Below are positions 14,021-22,503 of a stretch of 32,097 nt of DNA, in pieces. The notes beneath the pieces are model-generated. The model did not search any database and was not told the DNA's origin. It saw only the letters and a program-made list of their open reading frames with translations. Every line of letters begins with the position of its first letter. Position 1 is the stretch's first letter. Source of the stretch: Bacteroidales bacterium. GTDB lineage: Bacteria > Bacteroidota > Bacteroidia > Bacteroidales > VadinHA17. Position numbers and translations under genes: made by a program. The DNA is taken from assembly GCA_025454775.1 (NCBI GenBank), contig JALONU010000016.1:1-32097 (forward strand). Direction: 5' to 3'.

Positions 14021-14491
14021 ATGAATGTCGACAGGTCGCTGCTGCAGCGTGCCCTGAGGCTCGCTGAAAAAGGCATAAGCGAAGGCCACGGACCTTTCGG
14101 GGCAGTGATAGCCCTTGGCGGAAAAATAGTTGGCGAAGCCTCCAACAGCGTTGTAAAATCGGGTGATCCGACTGCCCATGCTGAAATTCTGGCAATCCGA
14201 GAGGCTGCCTCCATTCTCCGGACCCATGACCTTTCTTCCTGTGTACTTTACTCTTCCTGCGAACCCTGCCCGATGTGCCTGGGGGCAATATACTGGTCGG
14301 GGATCAGGAAAGTAGTATATGCAGCCGACAGGCATGATGCGGAAAAATCAGGATTCAGCGACAAGCTCATATATGATGAACTGGCTCTTGATCCCGGAGC
14401 AAGGAAAATAGAATTCGTAAGGCTGCCCGATGCAGGAGGAGAAGAAGTATTCAGGAAATGGGACGAGTTTGAAAACAAGGTTCCCTATTGA
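14021..14491 (+). CDS. guaD: Guanine deaminase (CDA-fold nucleobase deaminase)
   Basis: A 156-residue zinc deaminase of the cytidine-deaminase fold. The zinc site is H53 in TAHAEILAIREA with catalytic Glu55, plus C83 and C86 in SSCEPCPMCLGAIYW. Length, the GPFGAVI start, DRHDAEKSGFSDKLIYDEL and a final aromatic residue all follow the Bacillus subtilis guanine deaminase pattern, including the Asp-rich segment that family members use for the domain-swapped active site. It would convert guanine to xanthine in purine salvage. Another nucleobase or tRNA adenosine deaminase is less likely because of this C-terminal half. The start is the ATG at 14021, preceded by a purine-rich AGAGGGATCGGA. It is divergent from rplM and its 3' end overlaps the DNA glycosylase gene. 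Confidence 0.88.
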   Translation: MNVDRSLLQRALRLAEKGISEGHGPFGAVIALGGKIVGEASNSVVKSGDPTAHAEILAIREAASILRTHDLSSCVLYSSCEPCPMCLGAIYWSGIRKVVYAADRHDAEKSGFSDKLIYDELALDPGARKIEFVRLPDAGGEEVFRKWDEFENKVPY

Positions 14492-15014
14492 TAAATCGTT
14501 GGAAAGAAAGCTGGATCGCAGCTTTTTTGCGCGCGATGTTCTGAAGGTTGCCCCTGAGCTTGTAGGGAAAGTGCTGACATTGAGGTCAGTGGATAATATC
14601 CTGAAAAGATATCTGATAACCGAAACCGAGGCTTACCGCGGTGAGGCAGACCTGGCATGTCATGCCTGCAGGGGAAGGACACAAAGAACGGAGATAATGT
14701 ACCACGAAGGCGGAAAGATTTACGTCTATTTCGTTTACGGCATGTACTGGATGCTCAATTTTGTTACCGGAGAAAAGGACGAACCTCAGGCGGCTCTGAT
14801 CCGGGGCATCGAAGGCTTTAACGGCCCCGGGAAGCTGACAAGGGCGATGGGGATAGACCGTTCCTACTATGGAGAGGATCTGACAACATCAGCCAGGATA
14901 TGGGTTGAAGACAGGGGACTCAGTCCTGACATACTTACCGGTAAGCGCATCGGGATAGAGTATGCCGGTGCGTTCTGGAAGAACAAACCGTGGCGTTTTT
15001 ACATGCTTCCCTAA
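14430..15014 (+). CDS. 3-methyladenine DNA glycosylase (AAG/MPG family)
   Basis: A DNA repair enzyme that excises alkylated purines. It matches the AAG/MPG superfamily throughout: LDRSFFARDVLKVAPELVGK, the catalytic glutamate in ITETEAYRGEADLACHACRG, RTQRTEIMYHEGGKIYVYFV, YGMYWMLNFVTG, PGKLTRAMGIDRS and the C-terminal RIGIEYAG...PWRFYML. The only in-frame ATG ahead of the conserved region is at 14430, which makes 194 residues and overlaps guaD by 62 bases. A TTG at 14499, just after the guaD stop at 14489-14491, would give 171 residues and is a realistic alternative. Either way translation is probably coupled to guaD. A terminator follows at 15052-15078. Confidence 0.93.
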   Translation: MQEEKKYSGNGTSLKTRFPIDKSLERKLDRSFFARDVLKVAPELVGKVLTLRSVDNILKRYLITETEAYRGEADLACHACRGRTQRTEIMYHEGGKIYVYFVYGMYWMLNFVTGEKDEPQAALIRGIEGFNGPGKLTRAMGIDRSYYGEDLTTSARIWVEDRGLSPDILTGKRIGIEYAGAFWKNKPWRFYMLP

Positions 15015-15051
15015 AGAAACCGTTCAGGTTAAAATGATGTTAAAGGGAGTT

Positions 15052-15078
15052 TCAGATAAGCTCATCTGATATTTTTTT
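15052..15078 (+). terminator. Probable intrinsic terminator after the DNA glycosylase gene
   Basis: TCAGAT (15052-15057), a 6-base loop and ATCTGA (15064-15069) form a perfect but AT-rich stem, followed by TA and then seven T (15072-15078). Position and U-tract fit a rho-independent terminator 37 bases after the stop codon. The stem is only 6 bp, so termination may be incomplete. Confidence 0.6.
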
Positions 15079-15111
15079 GCGTTCTTTGTTCATTCACTTA
15101 ATTCATTGCTT

Positions 15112-18100
15112 ATGGATCTGGTCTGGTCTGTGTATCGCCGCTGGAACAATATAGGAGGCTGGCTGGTGTTCCTGGTTTCGGCTTCCGTTTACATGATGAC
15201 GGTGGAACCTACGGTAAGTTTCTGGGATTGCGGGGAATTCATCCTCTGTGCATTCAGGCTGCAGGTCGGCCATCCTCCCGGAGCACCTCTTTTCATTATG
15301 ATAGGAAGGGTGGCAACCCTCTTCGCAGGGGGAGATCCCTCCAAAGCTGCCATGATGGTCAACATGCTCTCTGCGCTCTGCAGCGCATTCACCATCCTCT
15401 TCCTCTTCTGGACCATAACCCACCTTGTGCGGAGGGTGTTCACACGCAACAATCCCCTCGAAGGCAGCCAGATACCGGCAATCATAGGAAGCGGGCTCCT
15501 TGGCGCCCTTGCCTATACCTTTTCAGATACATTCTGGTTTTCGGCAGTAGAAGGAGAACTATATTCAATGTCGTCGCTGATACTCGCGGTCGTTTTCTGG
15601 GCCATGCTTAAATGGGAAGAAGAAGCGGACGACCCCCGATCGGGAAGGTGGATCATCCTGATAGCTTATATCATGGGCCTGGGACTGGGAGTTCATCGCC
15701 TGAACCTTCTTGTCCTGCCTGTTCTTGTCTTTGTCTATTATTTCAGGAAATATGAAACCAGCACCAAGGGTATTCTGAAAACCCTTCTTCTTGCTGTAGC
15801 GCTGATAGGCCTTCTGGTTTTCATCCTTATCCCCGGTGTGCCCAAAATGGCAGGGTGGTTTGAACTGCTCTTGGTGAATGTCGCCGGACTTCCCTATAAT
15901 ACAGGGCTCCTCGTCTTTGTCGCAGCCGTTGCTGCCGGCCTGGTCTTTTCCATAAGATATTCGCTGAAGAAAAATAAGGTTGTCCTCAATTATATAATGA
16001 CCTGCCTCACGATGATAATGATAGGCTATTCATCATACGCCATGATCATGATCAGATCTTCGGCAAGGCCTCCCATGAACCAGAACAATCCCTCTGACAT
16101 CTTCTCGCTGGCATACTATATCAATATGCAGCAGTACGGAAGTTCGCCCAAATTTCATGGCCCCTATTACAGCGCACCCCCGGTGAATGTCAAAGATGTG
16201 ATAGGAGGCTATAACAAGGTTGACGGCAAATACAAGCCATATTACAAGCCTGATTATATCTATGACGATAAATTCACGACCATCTTCCCCAGGATGTACA
16301 GCCCGGAACCGCATCACAAGTCATCCTATGAATACTGGGGCAGGGTAAAGGGAATAAAGTACACTGTCGGATCATCATCAGGAAGACAAACGGTGGTTTG
16401 CCCCACTTTCGGGGAAAACCTGAGATTCTTCTTCAGATATCAGACAGGGTTCATGTACCTGAGGTATTTCATGTGGAATTTTGCCGGACGGCAGAATGAC
16501 ATCCAGGGTAACGGGAACATGATCCACGGGAACTGGATCAGCGGAATAAAATTCCTGGATGAGATGAGGCTTGGAGACCAGGACAACATACCCGAAGACC
16601 TGAAGACAAACCCAGGGAGGAATACTTATTTTCTTATACCCTTCTTTATCGGGATCCTGGGTTTGCTCTGGCAGTACAGGAAAGACAGGAACGGCTTCTT
16701 CCTGGTCCTCTCATTCTTCATTATGACAGGTGTTGCGATTATCTTCTACCTGAATCAGTACCCGAACCAGCCAAGGGAAAGAGATTATGCATACGTGGGA
16801 TCATTCTATGCGTTCGCTATCTGGATCGGCATCGGATTCATGTATATTTACGATCTTTTCAGAAAAATAATGGGCCGCAAGATATCCTACGGGGCAGCCC
16901 TGCTCATTCTTCTTGCAGCCTGCCCGATGCTCATGGCCGTGCAGAACTGGGACGATCACGACAGGTCCGGCAGGTACACGGCTCGCGATATAGGGGCAAA
17001 TTACCTGGAGTCGTGCGCACCTGACGCAGTTCTTTTCACCTATGGCGACAACGATTCATTCCCGGTCTGGTATGTCCAGGATGTGGAACAGGTACGCACA
17101 GACGTAAGAGTCGCCAACCTGAGCTATATCCAGGCAGGCTGGTATATTGACATGATGAGACAGAAAGCCTTTGAATCCGATCCTCTTCCATTTTCCCTGG
17201 GGTCAGAAAAATATATTGAAGGCATAAGAGTGCAGATGCCTGTCAATACAACAGTTGACAAGCCTCAGGATATAAAAACCGTGGTCAGATTCCTCGGCCT
17301 CGACGACAGAAAATTCCATGTGGACCTTACAGGAAGGGGCGATTATGTAAATTACCTCCCGACCAGCAAGCTGCTCATCAGCGTCGACCCGAACTATGTT
17401 CTGGCAAACGGTACAGTTAAGGAATACTTCAGGGACAGGCTGGTTTCGCCGATGATATGGGAATATTCAGAATCCGATGCGCTGAAGGGCGACCTTGCAA
17501 TTATGGACCTTTTTGCCAGCAACGACTGGAAGCGTCCGATATACATGTCAACGACAGTGCCCGGAAGCCAGTATAAGGGACTCGAGAAATTCTTTGTGCA
17601 GGAGGGAATGGCTTACAGAATCGTCCCTGTTAAGATCAGTGAATCGGAACCGGGGGAATATGGAATGATAGACCCCCATGTGATGTACGACAATATGATG
17701 AACAAGTTCAAGTGGGGCAATGCCGGGGATCCGGATGTATATCTTGACGAGAATAACCGGAGGATGTTTGGAAACTTCAGGCGGATCTTCGGTAACCTGG
17801 CAAAAACACTGATCCAGACCGGCGACACCGTCAGGGCCCTGGAAGCTGTCAACAAGGGATTCAGTATAGTTCCTTCAGACAAGATCCCGCATAACTATTT
17901 TTCAATCAGGTCGGCTGAAGTGCTGGCCATGGCCGGGAAGAAGGAGGAAGCCGCCGGGATCTTCGAAAGCATTATTAATTATGCCGACGACTATCTCGAT
18001 TATATCGTGAGCCTCGGGAAGAACGAAAGATATGACCTGGACGCTGATATTGCCATTAACATGCAGTCGCTCCTCGACATTTACTATATGTCTGAAGATC

Positions 18101-18186
18101 TGGATATGCCCGACACAAGGGCAAAGGTTGAGCCTCTCGTCAGCAATTATTACAGCAGGCTTTACTCCCAGGAGAGGACCAAATGA
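15112..18186 (+). CDS. DUF2723 family GT-C-like multi-pass membrane protein
   Basis: A 1024-residue membrane protein from the ATG at 15112. Many hydrophobic segments fill roughly the first 600 residues, and a soluble C-terminal part (about 630-1024) contains helical repeats resembling TPR (VRALEAVNKGFSIVP, AEVLAMAGKKEEAAGIFESI). The DUF2723 hallmark is FWDCGEF with D39 and E42, in the first extracytoplasmic loop, where GT-C enzymes place their catalytic acids; HPPGAPLFIMIGR follows. The eukaryotic homologue TMEM260 is a protein O-mannosyltransferase, so a polyprenyl-phosphate-sugar-dependent glycosyltransferase acting on exported protein is a reasonable guess. The bacterial role is unproven. 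The gene overlaps the deacetylase gene by ATGA. It follows a terminator, so it likely has its own promoter. Confidence 0.9.
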   Translation: MDLVWSVYRRWNNIGGWLVFLVSASVYMMTVEPTVSFWDCGEFILCAFRLQVGHPPGAPLFIMIGRVATLFAGGDPSKAAMMVNMLSALCSAFTILFLFWTITHLVRRVFTRNNPLEGSQIPAIIGSGLLGALAYTFSDTFWFSAVEGELYSMSSLILAVVFWAMLKWEEEADDPRSGRWIILIAYIMGLGLGVHRLNLLVLPVLVFVYYFRKYETSTKGILKTLLLAVALIGLLVFILIPGVPKMAGWFELLLVNVAGLPYNTGLLVFVAAVAAGLVFSIRYSLKKNKVVLNYIMTCLTMIMIGYSSYAMIMIRSSARPPMNQNNPSDIFSLAYYINMQQYGSSPKFHGPYYSAPPVNVKDVIGGYNKVDGKYKPYYKPDYIYDDKFTTIFPRMYSPEPHHKSSYEYWGRVKGIKYTVGSSSGRQTVVCPTFGENLRFFFRYQTGFMYLRYFMWNFAGRQNDIQGNGNMIHGNWISGIKFLDEMRLGDQDNIPEDLKTNPGRNTYFLIPFFIGILGLLWQYRKDRNGFFLVLSFFIMTGVAIIFYLNQYPNQPRERDYAYVGSFYAFAIWIGIGFMYIYDLFRKIMGRKISYGAALLILLAACPMLMAVQNWDDHDRSGRYTARDIGANYLESCAPDAVLFTYGDNDSFPVWYVQDVEQVRTDVRVANLSYIQAGWYIDMMRQKAFESDPLPFSLGSEKYIEGIRVQMPVNTTVDKPQDIKTVVRFLGLDDRKFHVDLTGRGDYVNYLPTSKLLISVDPNYVLANGTVKEYFRDRLVSPMIWEYSESDALKGDLAIMDLFASNDWKRPIYMSTTVPGSQYKGLEKFFVQEGMAYRIVPVKISESEPGEYGMIDPHVMYDNMMNKFKWGNAGDPDVYLDENNRRMFGNFRRIFGNLAKTLIQTGDTVRALEAVNKGFSIVPSDKIPHNYFSIRSAEVLAMAGKKEEAAGIFESIINYADDYLDYIVSLGKNERYDLDADIAINMQSLLDIYYMSEDLDMPDTRAKVEPLVSNYYSRLYSQERTK

Positions 18187-18788
18187 GATCTTTCAGACCT
18201 GGTCCTGTTACACGACTGCTGTTCCCGGAAGCTGTTTTCAGGGTGAATACCCCTGAAAAATTACTATACCTGACATTTGATGACGGACCTGATCCGGTTT
18301 CCACGCCCGGACTTCTTGATGAGCTTGATGAGCTTGGCGTGCAGGGAGTTTTTTTCTGCAGCGGGCATGCAGCCGAAAGATTTCCAGAACTGGTCGAACG
18401 AACGAGGAGAAGGGGCCATATCATAGGAAATCATGGATATGAACATCTGTGCGGATGGAAAACTCAGGTAAAAGCTTATCTCGATAATGTTGAGAAGGCT
18501 GTACCGTATACATCCGGCAGTTTGTTCCGGCCTCCTTACGGAAAGATGACTCCCTCGCAGTACAGGGGACTGAAAAGCAAATTCAGGATCATCATGTGGG
18601 ATATAATGGCCTGGGATTTTGATCCGCGGTTTTCTCCTGAAAGATCCCTGAATGTCCTGACTTCAAGAATGCGGCCGGGGTCCGTAATTGTCCTTCACGA
18701 CATACCCTCACCGGGCTGTCGTTCATTCCTCCGGAGATTTGTCGAGACAGCAAAAGTGGAGGGATTTAATTTCGCTGGGGACATATAG
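18183..18788 (+). CDS. Polysaccharide deacetylase (NodB homology domain)
   Basis: A 201-residue carbohydrate esterase family 4-type protein. All five NodB motifs are present: TFDDGPD (D33, D34), GNHGYEH with metal-binding H84 and H88, RPPYG at 116-120, AWDF near 143-146 and VLHD at 170-173. Such enzymes remove N-acetyl groups from amino sugars in peptidoglycan, chitin-like or other glycans, using a divalent metal. No signal peptide or membrane segment is visible, so it may act in the cytoplasm on a glycan precursor, or rely on an undetected export route. Its ATG overlaps the stop of the DUF2723 gene (ATGA at 18183-18186), indicating translational coupling and a possible shared role in envelope or protein glycan handling. 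Confidence 0.93.
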   Translation: MRSFRPGPVTRLLFPEAVFRVNTPEKLLYLTFDDGPDPVSTPGLLDELDELGVQGVFFCSGHAAERFPELVERTRRRGHIIGNHGYEHLCGWKTQVKAYLDNVEKAVPYTSGSLFRPPYGKMTPSQYRGLKSKFRIIMWDIMAWDFDPRFSPERSLNVLTSRMRPGSVIVLHDIPSPGCRSFLRRFVETAKVEGFNFAGDI

Positions 18789-18791
18789 CTT

Positions 18792-18821
18792 TTTGTTATT
18801 CCGGCCGAAATATTACATTTG
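18792..18821 (+). promoter_or_regulatory. Two-box Bacteroidota promoter for purD
   Basis: TTTG at 18792-18795 and TACATTTG at 18814-18821 match the -33 (TTTG) and -7 (TAnnTTTG) boxes with an 18-base spacer. The -7 box lies 20 bases ahead of the ATG at 18842. This is the only site in the window where both boxes were found at good spacing. Confidence 0.6.
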
Positions 18822-18841
18822 AAAACCATTTGCATATCATA

Positions 18842-20125
18842 ATGAATATTCTTGTTCTTGGATCCGGAGGCAGGGAACATGCTATAGCCTGGAAGCTGTC
18901 GCAAAGCAGGAAAGTATCAAAGATCTTCACGGCTCCGGGGAATGCCGGTACTGCAGCCCTCGGTACAAATCTTCAGATCGATCCCTGTGATTTCCACTCC
19001 GTCGGGGAAGCCGTGCTGGAAAATGAGATCGGGATGGTTGTTGTAGGACCTGAGGCTCCTCTGGTGGCAGGGATACACGATTTTTTCCTTGCCGATACAA
19101 GGCTCAGGGCTGTTCCCGTGATAGGTCCTTCATCGGACGCTGCAATGCTCGAAGGCAGCAAGGATTTTGCGAAGTCATTTCTCACGCGGCACAATATTCC
19201 GACGGCAGCATACAGGAGCTTCGACGCCTCCGGGCTTGAAGAAGCACATGCCTTCCTGCAGACCCTGGATCCTCCTTATGTCATAAAGGCCGACGGACTT
19301 GCTGCAGGCAAGGGAGTTGTCATCCTCGATGATCCCGGATCAGCAATGGAAGAGGTCAGGGCGATGCTTAACGGCAAATTTGGTCAGGCCGGGAACAGGG
19401 TTGTGATCGAAGAATTCCTGAAAGGCATAGAGCTTTCGGTTTTTATTATAACGGACGGCCGCTCCTACAAGCTGCTTCCCGAGGCAAAGGACTATAAGCG
19501 CATCGGAGCCGGAGACACAGGACTTAATACAGGAGGCATGGGAGCTGTTTCTCCCGTTCCGTTTGCCGGCAGGACTTTTATGGAAAAGGTTGTCCGGCGA
19601 ATCATCGATCCCACCATGGAGGGCCTTAAAAAGGATGGGATCCTTTACAAGGGCTTCATATTCTTCGGGCTTATTAACGTGAACGGCGATCCTTACGTAA
19701 TTGAGTACAACGCCCGCCTGGGCGATCCGGAGACCGAAGCAATAATCCCGAGGATCAGCTCGGACCTGTTTGATCTCCTTGAAGGTGTAGCCAACGGCAA
19801 CCTGTCGGAGAAGAAAATTGAAACAGACAGCCGTTATGCAGCAGCAGTTATGATTGCCTCGGGCGGTTACCCCGGTCATTATGAAAACGGGAAAATAATC
19901 GAGGGACTGGAGGAAACCGGGGATTATATCATTTTTCATGCAGGAACAAAAACTTCAGGCGGGAAAGTCGTTACATCCGGCGGTAGGGTGCTTGCAGTGA
20001 GCTCTTTAGGACCCACTCTGGAGGATGCCCTGGAAATGTCGTACAGGGGTGCAGGGGGAATTTCTTTTGAGAATATGTATTTCAGGCCTGATATAGGATT
20101 TGACCTCAAGGCTGCAAAATGCTGA
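18842..20125 (+). CDS. purD: Phosphoribosylamine--glycine ligase (GAR synthetase)
   Basis: A 427-residue ATP-grasp enzyme joining phosphoribosylamine and glycine, the second step of de novo purine synthesis. Visible landmarks are the N-terminal [37 protein letters not shown], the ATP-binding [48 protein letters not shown] and the metal and ATP site [17 protein letters not shown]. The start is the ATG at 18842; an upstream TTG at 18830 is not needed. It has a well-placed two-box promoter. Its last 7 bases overlap the start of the DUF6427-like membrane protein gene, so both are probably in one transcript. Confidence 0.98.
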   Translation: MNILVLGSGGREHAIAWKLSQSRKVSKIFTAPGNAGTAALGTNLQIDPCDFHSVGEAVLENEIGMVVVGPEAPLVAGIHDFFLADTRLRAVPVIGPSSDAAMLEGSKDFAKSFLTRHNIPTAAYRSFDASGLEEAHAFLQTLDPPYVIKADGLAAGKGVVILDDPGSAMEEVRAMLNGKFGQAGNRVVIEEFLKGIELSVFIITDGRSYKLLPEAKDYKRIGAGDTGLNTGGMGAVSPVPFAGRTFMEKVVRRIIDPTMEGLKKDGILYKGFIFFGLINVNGDPYVIEYNARLGDPETEAIIPRISSDLFDLLEGVANGNLSEKKIETDSRYAAAVMIASGGYPGHYENGKIIEGLEETGDYIIFHAGTKTSGGKVVTSGGRVLAVSSLGPTLEDALEMSYRGAGGISFENMYFRPDIGFDLKAAKC

Positions 20126-21123
20126 AAATCTTCAAGGGTACTGGACCGGGAGTGATCCTTCTTATTGCAGCAACATTTCTGCTGCTATGGATTGGTGCCT
20201 TCACCGATCCCCGGGTAACTTCGTATGCCATATTCGATGCCCGTCCGATGCCTCTTTACGGAATTCTGAGGACGCTGCTGGGTGATTCCGGTTTAGCCGG
20301 TGCTTTCTTCTCGTCGGCAGTTCTTATACTGATCCTGTTTCTGCTTGTTTACTTCAACACCTCGGTCTTTTTCATTGGTGAGAGGACGTTTCTTCCCGCG
20401 GTAATCTATATTTTATTCAGCGCCATTTTCCCGGAGTGCCAAAGTTTGAATCCTGTTCTGCCTGCAGCTGTTTTCCTTGTCCTGGCGATCATGAGAATAA
20501 TGGATTCCTACAGGAAACAGGGGGTGGCTTACAATTTCTTCGACGCAGGCATACTGTTAGGCATCGGAAGTCTTTTCTATGCCGGACTGATTTGGTTTGG
20601 AGTAATTGCCATTGCAGGCATTGTCATTATCCGCACAGGGAGCATCAGGGAGATTGCTGTCACCCTGGCAGGTCTTATTGCTCCCTACCTGATCACAGCA
20701 GGGATATTCTATCTGCTTGACAGGGATCTGTTACTTTTCCTTTCGGATATAGGGAAAAATTTATTCGGGAAGGCACCGGATTTCGAATTTACGAAGCTGA
20801 CAGTAATGATCCTTATCTTTACAGGATTGATACTCATTGTGAGTGTGGCTTACCTGGTCTCGGGGATGAACAAGAAGAAAATAAAGGCCGGGATGACCTT
20901 CTCGATCCTGCTCTGGGCATTCTTTCTGTCGCTGGGGGTTTACTTCGTGCTGCCTTCTGTCTCTGTTGAGATCGTTTATATAACTGCTGTCCCGGCGAGC
21001 TACATTCTTGCCCACTACCTGATCTTTGTCAGGAAGAGGCTTGTTCCTGAGATTATATTTTCCTTATTTTTCCTGCTTGTCCTGCTTGTGCAGGCTTTTC
21101 ATCTCTTCGGCAGGGTTACCTGA
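20119..21123 (+). CDS. Multi-pass membrane protein, DUF6427-like
   Basis: A 334-residue, very hydrophobic protein with roughly nine to ten membrane segments (for example residues 11-27, 60-78, 105-125, 140-175, 180-200, 225-248, 255-275, 280-335). No catalytic motif is visible. A proline/aspartate-containing first loop ([20 protein letters not shown]) and its length and gene order after purD recall the DUF6427 family of Bacteroidota, whose function is unknown. Its ATG overlaps the purD stop region by 7 bases. Its stop overlaps the stop of the convergent small secreted protein by 8 bases. Confidence 0.7.
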   Translation: MLKIFKGTGPGVILLIAATFLLLWIGAFTDPRVTSYAIFDARPMPLYGILRTLLGDSGLAGAFFSSAVLILILFLLVYFNTSVFFIGERTFLPAVIYILFSAIFPECQSLNPVLPAAVFLVLAIMRIMDSYRKQGVAYNFFDAGILLGIGSLFYAGLIWFGVIAIAGIVIIRTGSIREIAVTLAGLIAPYLITAGIFYLLDRDLLLFLSDIGKNLFGKAPDFEFTKLTVMILIFTGLILIVSVAYLVSGMNKKKIKAGMTFSILLWAFFLSLGVYFVLPSVSVEIVYITAVPASYILAHYLIFVRKRLVPEIIFSLFFLLVLLVQAFHLFGRVT

Positions 21124-21550
21124 CCATAGAAACCACTCCCACGCCTGAGCCCTGCTGACCATCCTTAAAGTCGTAGTTCAGGGTGTATATTCCGCTTCTG
21201 TTACAGGTAAGCTCAACTGATTTGTATGTCTTTCCGGTTTTGGCATCGAAGGAGGAAAGGACCACCTGGTTGGCATCGTTTTTAATTGTCAGGATAAGCT
21301 CTCCCTTGGAATCCTCAGCAGTGCAAAGTGAGAATTTATATTTTGTGTTTTTCCATAGCGACATCTGGGCCTTGTAGCGCATCTCGCCTGCTGCCGGTGC
21401 CTTTGACAGCTGTATCCTGAAGTCCTTCAGGTATTTGCAGTCAGGACCGGCGTTCATTACGCAGTTGCTTACAAGCTTATCTGTAGTCTGGCCGTTCAGT
21501 ATGAAACCTGCCGAAAGCAAGACAATGAATGTGATTAAATTCTTCTTCAT
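21116..21550 (-). CDS. Small secreted protein with four cysteines, unknown function
   Basis: A 144-residue protein with a clear signal peptide (MKKNLITFIVLLSAGFILNG, cut before Gln21). The mature part is beta-rich with four cysteines (C30, C38, C76, C116) that could form two disulfides, and short motifs MSLWKNTKYKFSLC and YTLNYDFKDGQ. Its pattern resembles an unnamed Bacteroidota family often seen beside a lipoprotein like the one at 21552. It starts one base after that lipoprotein gene ends and is the last gene of the transporter operon, so it is probably a periplasmic or surface partner. It has no enzymatic motif. Confidence 0.75.
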   Translation of the reverse strand: MKKNLITFIVLLSAGFILNGQTTDKLVSNCVMNAGPDCKYLKDFRIQLSKAPAAGEMRYKAQMSLWKNTKYKFSLCTAEDSKGELILTIKNDANQVVLSSFDAKTGKTYKSVELTCNRSGIYTLNYDFKDGQQGSGVGVVSMVR

Positions 21551-21551
21551 T

Positions 21552-22469
21552 TCAGTTATTTGCTATTAGCTTGTTCCTGATCGTTTTTGTTATTTCGATT
21601 ATACCGGCAAGCTGTTCGTCAGTCATGTCCACAACGCTTGTCTCGGTTTGTTCGACTACCAGGGCGCCGTCAACTTCCTTCGTCACCGGTTCCCCGAGTG
21701 TATAGGTGATCCTTACGTCCCTGTATTTTTCCTTTATCGACTGGAGGTCCCGGCACAATTCTCCGAATTCAGTATCCCTGCTGCAGTAAGGGTTTGCCAG
21801 GAGAAGAAGGTCGTTAAGTATGATCTTCTGCTCGCCGATCCTGTCGCGAAGAACCGGATCGGGGTATTCTGTCATTACCTGAGTAGCGAGGTACTGACCT
21901 TCGATCCACACACCTATTATCATCAGTGCAGAGAGTTGTCCCCTGCTGTTGTCACGCAGGTACCTGTCGATCTGGGTGTATGAATCTATGGAAATGAAGA
22001 GCAGGGAATCGAGATTCGACTTGCTTATCGATAGTCTTTTAATAGTCTCGAAATCGAAAAACTGACCTACTTTAAGTCCTTCAGCCAGTTTTCTTATGGA
22101 TGAGAGAATATCGATCGACGAACCGGTCTTCTCGTACATGTTCAGGTAACCGAGATCAGCTCCCAGGACGCCAAGGGTGAATGCCTTGTCGAAGGAGGTT
22201 GTCTGCTTGTTGGCATCTATCGATGATGCCAGGTAATCGGGGGAGAATGGAACTGCCAGCGACTGGAGAAGGTTGGCTATCTCTACAGGCGAGGAAATAT
22301 TTCTGGCAATATCCTCAATTGCTTCTGTACTCAGCTTTTCAGCTTCAGAGACAGGAATCGTATCTGCCTCCGGGAAAACGAATTCGGCTTTACGGCCGGA
22401 GGAATTCCTGCAGGCATTGAATGTCAGCAGAACCAGGACTACAATTATGAAGGACCTTCCTTTGATCAT
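21552..22469 (-). CDS. Conserved helical lipoprotein in the ABC transporter operon
   Basis: A 305-residue protein from the ATG at 22469, with a lipoprotein signal (IIVVLVLLTFNAC, lipidated Cys20). The body is mainly alpha-helical, with SFDKAFTLGVLGADLGYLNM, FDFETIKRLSISKSNLDSLL, SYTQIDRYLRDN and MIIGVWIEGQYLATQ. These resemble a conserved Bacteroidota family without a named function that I recall only from hypothetical proteins. The C-terminal quarter is acidic and Thr/Val-rich (VEQTETSVVDMTDEQLAGI). It starts 34 bases after the ABC transporter gene and ends one base before the small secreted protein gene. A role as a periplasmic or outer-membrane component of the transporter is inferred from this spacing. 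Confidence 0.75.
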   Translation of the reverse strand: MIKGRSFIIVVLVLLTFNACRNSSGRKAEFVFPEADTIPVSEAEKLSTEAIEDIARNISSPVEIANLLQSLAVPFSPDYLASSIDANKQTTSFDKAFTLGVLGADLGYLNMYEKTGSSIDILSSIRKLAEGLKVGQFFDFETIKRLSISKSNLDSLLFISIDSYTQIDRYLRDNSRGQLSALMIIGVWIEGQYLATQVMTEYPDPVLRDRIGEQKIILNDLLLLANPYCSRDTEFGELCRDLQSIKEKYRDVRITYTLGEPVTKEVDGALVVEQTETSVVDMTDEQLAGIIEITKTIRNKLIANN

Positions 22470-22503
22470 TGCGACGCGTTGATTTATACAAAAATATAAA
22501 AAA

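Noticed and set aside
13846-14214. Upstream extension of the L13 frame
   Set aside because: It overlaps the divergent guaD gene and lacks L13 similarity; MNTLSYKT from the GTG at 13845 fits the family.
15077-15091. Fragment TGCGTTCTTTGTTC resembling the CAAAGA repeat
   Set aside because: Only about one core unit matches in this AT-rich spacer, which is too short to call a repeat copy.
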